A stretch of DNA of 64,000 nt from Gigaspora margarita. Lineage: Eukaryota; Glomeromycota; Glomeromycetes; Diversisporales; Gigasporaceae. The notes below the pieces were generated by a model, which was not told the DNA's origin, searched no databases, and saw only the letters and a list, made by a program, of their open reading frames with translations. Location of the stretch: positions 434,274 through 498,273 of the forward strand of contig WTPW01000031.1 of the NCBI GenBank assembly GCA_009809945.1, in the 5' to 3' direction. Below, piece after piece: positions 58,822 through 64,000 of this stretch; positions within the stretch are counted from its first letter, which is position 1, and the number at the start of each line of letters is the position of its first letter. Made by a program: the position numbers and the translations under genes.

Positions 58822-59119
58822 GTTTCTAATAAAAATTAAAGTTTTATTTAAAAATTTATAAAACTTTATTAGTTTAAATTATTTTTAAAAACTAATTCTA
58901 TAATCTTGTTCTAAAATTATAGAGAAACAAGTTTAAAATTTTAAAAAGTTTGTAATAATAAAGATAATTTTTTTTAAAAAAAAAATTTTAAAATTTTAAT
59001 ATTTTTAGTATATAGGCAACTGTATTTTTTTTTCTTATAATTTAAAAATAAATACTAATAATTTGTAATTCTTATTTTTAAATATTATAATATAAAAATT
59101 TTTTAAATATTTTAATATT
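58822..59119. other. A+T-rich DNA, nothing recognised
   Basis: Poly-A/T rich with no open frame or repeat of note. Confidence 0.4.
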
Positions 59120-59659
59120 TAATATGATAACTAATGCTAATTTTGGCTAATGCTAAAGATCATATAACTTTTTGGTCCAGAAATTGCAAATTAGAAAATT
59201 TTAAAACAAATAGTTATTTGTCAACAATTGTTTATTTTATCAAAATTTTGTATAAAAAACTACATTTTATATATTTGTTTTTAAACAATTTTATTATATA
59301 ACCTTCTAATCTTTTAAATTCTAGACACTTACCCTAATATAAAAAAATTTAAGAATTTTTTATTAATCATGTAGTTTTTAATAATTATACTAAGGTAGTC
59401 ATTGAACTTATTTTTATTTAAATTAGAGTTAGTAATTACTATATGGTCAAATGTTAGTATATATACCGGTATTAGCAAAATTGTTTAAGAAAAGCTTTTT
59501 GTTAAAACACTAAAGATTGCTTCTTATACAAATTTTTGTATTATAACCGATTTATAGCAAAACAAAGGTTTTTTTAAAATTTTTTGATTTGCAAATTTCC
59601 AGACCAAAATATTATATGATCTTTAACATTAGCCAAAATTAGCATTAGCTATTATATTT
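59120..59659. mobile_element. MITE with long TIRs (TAATGCTAATTTTGGCTAAT)
   Basis: About 75-bp arms: GCTAATTTTGGCTAATGCTA, then AAGATCATATAAC and CCAGAAATTGCAAAT on the left, the inverse on the right (TTAGCCAAAATTAGCATTAG near 59630). 540 bp, non-coding; duplication not settled. Confidence 0.7.
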
Positions 59660-59694
59660 AAAATTAGATTATATATAACTAATTTAAATTTGAA

Positions 59695-60585
59695 TAGCTG
59701 ACCTGTTGACCTGTGGATCGATAGCATAGTAGTTGTGCTCCTAGACCATTAACCGTTCTAGTCATAAGGTTACCAGTTCAAGCCCTATTGGAAAACAAAT
59801 TAATAACTATACGAGATCATGAGATGGATATGCTAAACTAGAATACTAGGACTACAATTGGTAGCACAGCTATATTAATGAAAATATATATAAAAGATTT
59901 TTAAAGAAATCATAATACCTCTAGTAGAAATTTAATCGAATATAGGTTGAACACTTCTGCCAAAATTCTGGTTGAAGAAAATTAGAACAGTTCCGGTTAA
60001 AACCTCCAGTTGTAAATAGGTCTTCCAGATATATTCTGAACAGTTCCAGTTAAAGCCTCCAGTAGTAAATAGGTCTTCTGAATATAATTCAGTTGTGAAT
60101 AATTTAGAAATATAGATAGGATGATCCAGCTAGTAGATCATGTGAGTTAGAGAACTGTAGACTCATAATGGGGTCCTACACCACGAGCCAGGAACCCAGA
60201 ACATCAATTGATAGACTTAACAAAATTATATATCCTGCTAGCATGGAGATAGTATAAGATCTTAATAAAAGAGAGCCAATAGTGCCTCAGTGATATAGCT
60301 GAGAAATTTAAAAAAAAATTTAAATAGCTAAATTTGGCTGCTTAATCTAATAGTTTAAGGAATTGTCATACTGTTGGAATACAAAAGTTGTGATTATAAA
60401 GAAGTATAACTAATATAAATATATTTTTAGAGTAAATGATAAATATCTAGCTCTTACTACTATTTCCCCTAGCTTAGTACCTTCTATATATGTAATCTTA
60501 TATGTATACAACTTACTAAATTTAATAAAGGATATAGAGGATAGACCTCTCTTTAAAATAATAAAAAAAAAATAAATATATTTTT
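59695..60585 (+). mobile_element. Second tRNA-headed SINE family
   Basis: The head near 59712 has a box A-like TAGCATAGTAGTTG and a box B-like CCAGTTCAAGCCCTA. The body is about 0.85 kb, with a worn direct repeat (ACAGTTCCGGTTAAAACCTC/ACAGTTCCAGTTAAAGCCTC). The A-rich tail is at about 60570. No clear target duplication. Confidence 0.5.
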
Positions 60586-60589
60586 AATA

Positions 60590-61550
60590 TTTATATTTAT
60601 AGATAATTGGTAAAAATAAATTTGTAACTATATTAATTTTGTAACTATAGAAAAGATAACTATAAAAAAGTTTGACTATAAAAAAATTAGCATAAGCTAT
60701 ATTATATTATATTAAAATAATTATTATTAAGGATAGGGTATCTCATATGATTTGCAATATAGCAAAATAACGGACATGCTACATATTGTAGATCATTTGT
60801 ATAACTAATCTAAATATAGTAATTTATTATTTATTAGCCAATCAAATTATTTTATGTCTACGAACATATAAAGACTAATAATCTTTGAACCTACAATGAT
60901 TTTTTTATTTTATACAATCTTACTCATATTATAATAAAAAATTTTATTTGCAATAAGTTTTAAATACTTGTTACAAACACTTGCGCACAAAAAATCCAAC
61001 CTTCCAAATAGTTTATATATTATATTTAACATATTATATAATCTATAAATAGATTTCTTAATAAAAACAAAAGGTTTCTAATAAACTTCTAAAAAATTCT
61101 TAATTACAAATAATTTTTATAATATTATTGGTTGTAAACAAGTGATCGAAGTTGTATACTGTAAAATTTAAAGAAAAAAACCCTGTTTTTAATAAAGTTT
61201 ACTTGACATACGCATTTTTGAAGCCACATGAGCAAAGTTAATACTATATTATTTCTAAACAAACCTCTTTTTAAACAGTTCATTTAACAAAAAAACTGTT
61301 TACTAGCAAATACACAACCTTTAAACAACTGAAAAATTTTCTTTTTAATGATATTAGACCATGGGTTAAAATTCTTTAACAGTCACAAGTTTGTGTAGTC
61401 TTTTATAGGGGCTGAATCTGTGATTTGCATAAAATTATATATGTATAACATTATATGAAATACTCTATCCTTAAAAATATTATAATTTTTAAAAATAAAT
61501 AATTTTTAATTTATTAGTTCAATTTAAATAATTGAAAAAATGTGTTTGTC
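60590..61550. other. A+T-rich DNA, nothing recognised
   Basis: No gene or clear element ends. Confidence 0.4.
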
Positions 61551-61555
61551 GCCGA

Positions 61556-61862
61556 TGGTGACAGTCACCAGAGCATGATCGACCAATTAAATCATGTAAC
61601 TTTATGATCAAAACAAAACAAAGTATCGAAACTTACAATTATTAGGGTCGGAGTTAGAACCATAGTTAGGGTTCAGGTAAAGCTTTGAATATAGTAAAAT
61701 TTTGCTAGAAATTTTTTTTTCGCATAAAAAAAAGTAGGTTCTTAGACAAAATTTTAAGTTAGAAGTGATTTTTCAAAAAAATCAAAGCTTTTGCATTTTT
61801 CACATTAAACATGATCCTTTGATCTAATTGGTCGATCACACTCCGGTGACAAATAGATTCAC
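61556..61862. mobile_element. MITE with TGATCGACCAATTA arms
   Basis: Left GCATGATCGACCAATTAAAT and right inverse GTGTGATCGACCAATTAGAT, with TGTTTGTCGCCG/TATTTGTCACCG outside. The inside has telomere-like GTTAGGGTTCAGG. Exact ends are uncertain. Confidence 0.5.
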
Positions 61863-61966
61863 CCTAAATAATTTAAACTATTAAAATAATTTTTTTAAAA
61901 AAATTTTAATAAATCTATAATTATTAAAATTTAATTATTAGGTTATGAAATTAAAAAAAATTTGTA

Positions 61967-62323
61967 TAGTGTAGGATAACATAAAGCATCTACTCTATAT
62001 ATAAGGTGCCAATTTTTGATGCTTATATAATCGATTATGATTGGCTAATTTTGTATAATTGATTCTAATTGGTTAATTAAATATTTATTTTTTTATTTTT
62101 TTTTTTATATTAAATGCCAATTTTTTAAATCATTATAAACTTTAATTCATAATAATTTCTTTAAATCAAAAAATAATAAAAAAAATCCTCTGACAGAAAT
62201 ATAGTTTAGTTAAAAATCCATCAATTTGTCAGAGGAGTTTTTGATTTAACTTGTTTTAAAAAAGTTATAATGATTTAAAGTTTTTATTAATAAAAAGTAG
62301 ATGTGATTTTCTGTTCTGCACTG
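61967..62323. mobile_element. Tc1/mariner-like MITE
   Basis: Left TAGTGTAGGATAACATAAAG, right inverse CAGTGCAGAACAGAAAATCA, flanked by TA on both sides. 357 bp. The inside is palindromic around CTCTGACA/TGTCAGAG and AATCATTATAAACTTTAA. Ends and the GGCTAATTTT motif resemble the element at 26-2483. Confidence 0.6.
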
Positions 62324-62570
62324 TATTTTATAAAATATTAAAAAAATAATACAAAAATTTTTTAATTTTAGAATTTAATAATTTGACTTTAATAATTTTG
62401 AACTTATTAAAATTTTTTTATTATAAAATTATTTTGATAATTAATAAATTAAAAACTTATAATTAATTAAAATTTAAATATTTTACTGTATATAGTTTGG
62501 TACAAAAATTTGTAATATTTTTTAATTTATTAAAAATAATTAGTAATAGGATTAATAAACATAGATTTTT

Positions 62571-63835
62571 GAGTTGTTAGCGTAATAGTTATACTTTAAA
62601 ATTTTAAATTATAAGATTTTTAGTTTAAATTCTTCTAGTAGTAAACAGTATAAATATACCAGTTAGTCATAGCTAAATTAGAAACTAAAATATTATAGGA
62701 CTAGAGATCTAAAAGATGGCAATTAATAAACTTAAAGAACAATTTTTTGAGGAACTCTTTCTGACCATCCCTCATACCAAAAATTTCAAGAAAGCTGACC
62801 TACAAAAACTCTACAGTTAACACAATAAAACTCCACTAGAAGCAGCTAGGACTCAAGACTAATCTTGTATGCTTGGTTGTAACTGAAATAGAGATGAAAA
62901 AGACTCAAACCTTTATGGAAGAGGTCTCCTAGCAGAGGACTCTAGTATTACCAAGCAAAGAAGTAGTAGGCATAAAAACCTGAAGCTTTGTCAAGTTTAT
63001 GAATGTGAATACAGAAATAGAATCTTGGTTAGTTTTGTTACTCTGTATAGCATAACTCTTTCAAGTCCTTTTATTTTGGTAAACTTTTCTCACTTCTTTG
63101 GTTTTTTGAAATTTCGACAAAGTGGGCATTCTAGTTTACCCTCCAAAAGATCAGCAATGTTTACACTTACCAAATTGGGAATGTGGCTACCATATTGGAA
63201 TCAAGTCACAAGTGAATTTCAGTCCTTGCGAAATAAACAATGAATGACACATGTGGTATTATGGAGATATTATGAAATAAAATTTCTTTCTAGAATATTC
63301 TTTTAGCTGTAGATTTTCTTTTTTTTATTTCTTTTATGTATATATATTACTTTGGCAAAGCATTTCTCTGTGCAGTAATATATAATTTCTTTAACATGTC
63401 TTGGTCTTAAGTTCTAGAACTTAAGACCCTATGGGCAATTATATCAGTTCTATCTTCTTTTGCTCTTTTCTTCTTTCTTTTATATATTTTTTCTATTCAT
63501 TTTGGTTCTTTGCTTAGGTAGTTTAGGTTTTTTCCATTTATTTTTCTTTTATTTTCTATATTTGTCTTTTTTTTTCTGTAAAATTCTTCTACTTGGGAAG
63601 CTAGGAGAAGAAGGTTTAAAAGTAGGCAGTCTGATATAGCCCCTAGCTAAACAATTGTAAAGCTAGTATGGCAGGTTGCATTTGATTTTTCTAGAAAAAA
63701 TGGAATGATGTCGGTCTTAGGAAAAATTTATAGTACAGATTCTGTACGCCAAAAATTTAATAAAGTTTTGGCAAGACTGCCAAAGTCCAAAAAAAAATAA
63801 AAATAAAAAAAAAAAATAAACTTAAAGAAATAGAT
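62571..63835 (+). mobile_element. SINE-like retroelement with tRNA-like head
   Basis: The head GTTGTTAGCGTAATAGTTAT and later TAGTTTAAATTCTTCTAG fit a worn box A and box B. The tail AAGACTGCCAAAGTCC is followed by a long A-rich tract (63790-63830). Length about 1.26 kb. The T-rich 63450-63590 and the preceding part recur at 31470-32760. Its 3' end GACTGCCAAAG is shared with SINE C. The open frame at 63025-63243 is not kept in the other copy. Confidence 0.5.
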
Positions 63836-63908
63836 TGAGCAGTACTTGCTATTCAAAAACCTATTAACAAAATTTGATAGTTATAGCCCTAATTTGAAAT
63901 AACTAAAA

Positions 63909-64000
63909 TCACAAGATATAATTAGGCCATACAAATTTAATTACTTGGTTTTCATAACATGACACTTTTGAATAGACCCAGCCGGTTTTTTTTTTTTTTT
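63909..64000. mobile_element. TIR element with GGCCATACAAA ends, copy E3, cut by window end
   Basis: Same left end as E1: AATTAGGCCATACAAATTTA, TTGGTTTTCATAACA, then GACCCAGCCGG and a T run to the window edge. Confidence 0.65.

Noticed and set aside
59712-59790. Functional tRNA gene
   Set aside because: Box A- and B-like motifs are present but there is no plausible acceptor stem pairing, and the sequence runs on into a SINE body.
63025-63243. 72-codon plus-strand frame
   Set aside because: Inside the retroelement 62571-63835 and not kept in the copy at 31.5 kb.

Overview
This window looks like nuclear DNA of a filamentous fungus, most likely an arbuscular mycorrhizal fungus (Glomeromycotina, Rhizophagus-like). 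The grounds are extreme A+T richness, spliceosomal introns, a PIF1-type Helitron, hAT elements, and decayed pieces of families greatly expanded in that group: Sel1 repeats, Kelch/galactose-oxidase propellers, TKL-type kinases and SPRY domains. The organism is an inference; no rRNA or unique marker gene is present. Almost all of the 64 kb is transposable elements inserted into one another. One gene appears intact (19927-20922, minus). I see no tRNA gene proper, rRNA or CRISPR array.

Layout. 1-3562: a nested stack of a TIR element, a mariner-type MITE, a 1-kb tRNA-headed SINE, two hAT MITEs and an inner inverted repeat. 4418-6606: a hairpin MITE holding a 1.6-kb hAT-like element with a perfect 8-bp duplication. 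7575-29517: one SINE split by a 20.9-kb TIR insertion (8326-29243). Its cargo includes a decayed Helitron protein (10569-16385), Kelch and Sel1 fragments, the intact 331-aa gene with its TATA box, minisatellites and a large palindrome. 29722-36420: short MITEs (hAT-like with 8-bp duplications, PIF/Harbinger-like with TAA/TTA), a second SINE and a kinase fragment. 36422-57077: a MITE split by a 20.1-kb hAT element (36901-57029). That element contains a multi-exon hAT transposase pseudogene (42884-45261), two inverted copies of a related element, and a 7.85-kb satellite-rich element that itself carries a captured SPRY exon. 57078-64000: more SINEs and MITEs.

How the parts relate. The hAT transposase is the plausible source of the many 8-bp-duplication elements, several of which share the terminus TAGAGATG with the element that contains it. 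The SINEs have pol III box A/B heads, poly(A) tails and 15-18-bp duplications, so an unseen LINE moved them. The two giant insertions are supported because the interrupted host repeats resume exactly on the far side. Coordinates of TIRs and duplications were read by eye; family assignments are motif recognition, not database results.
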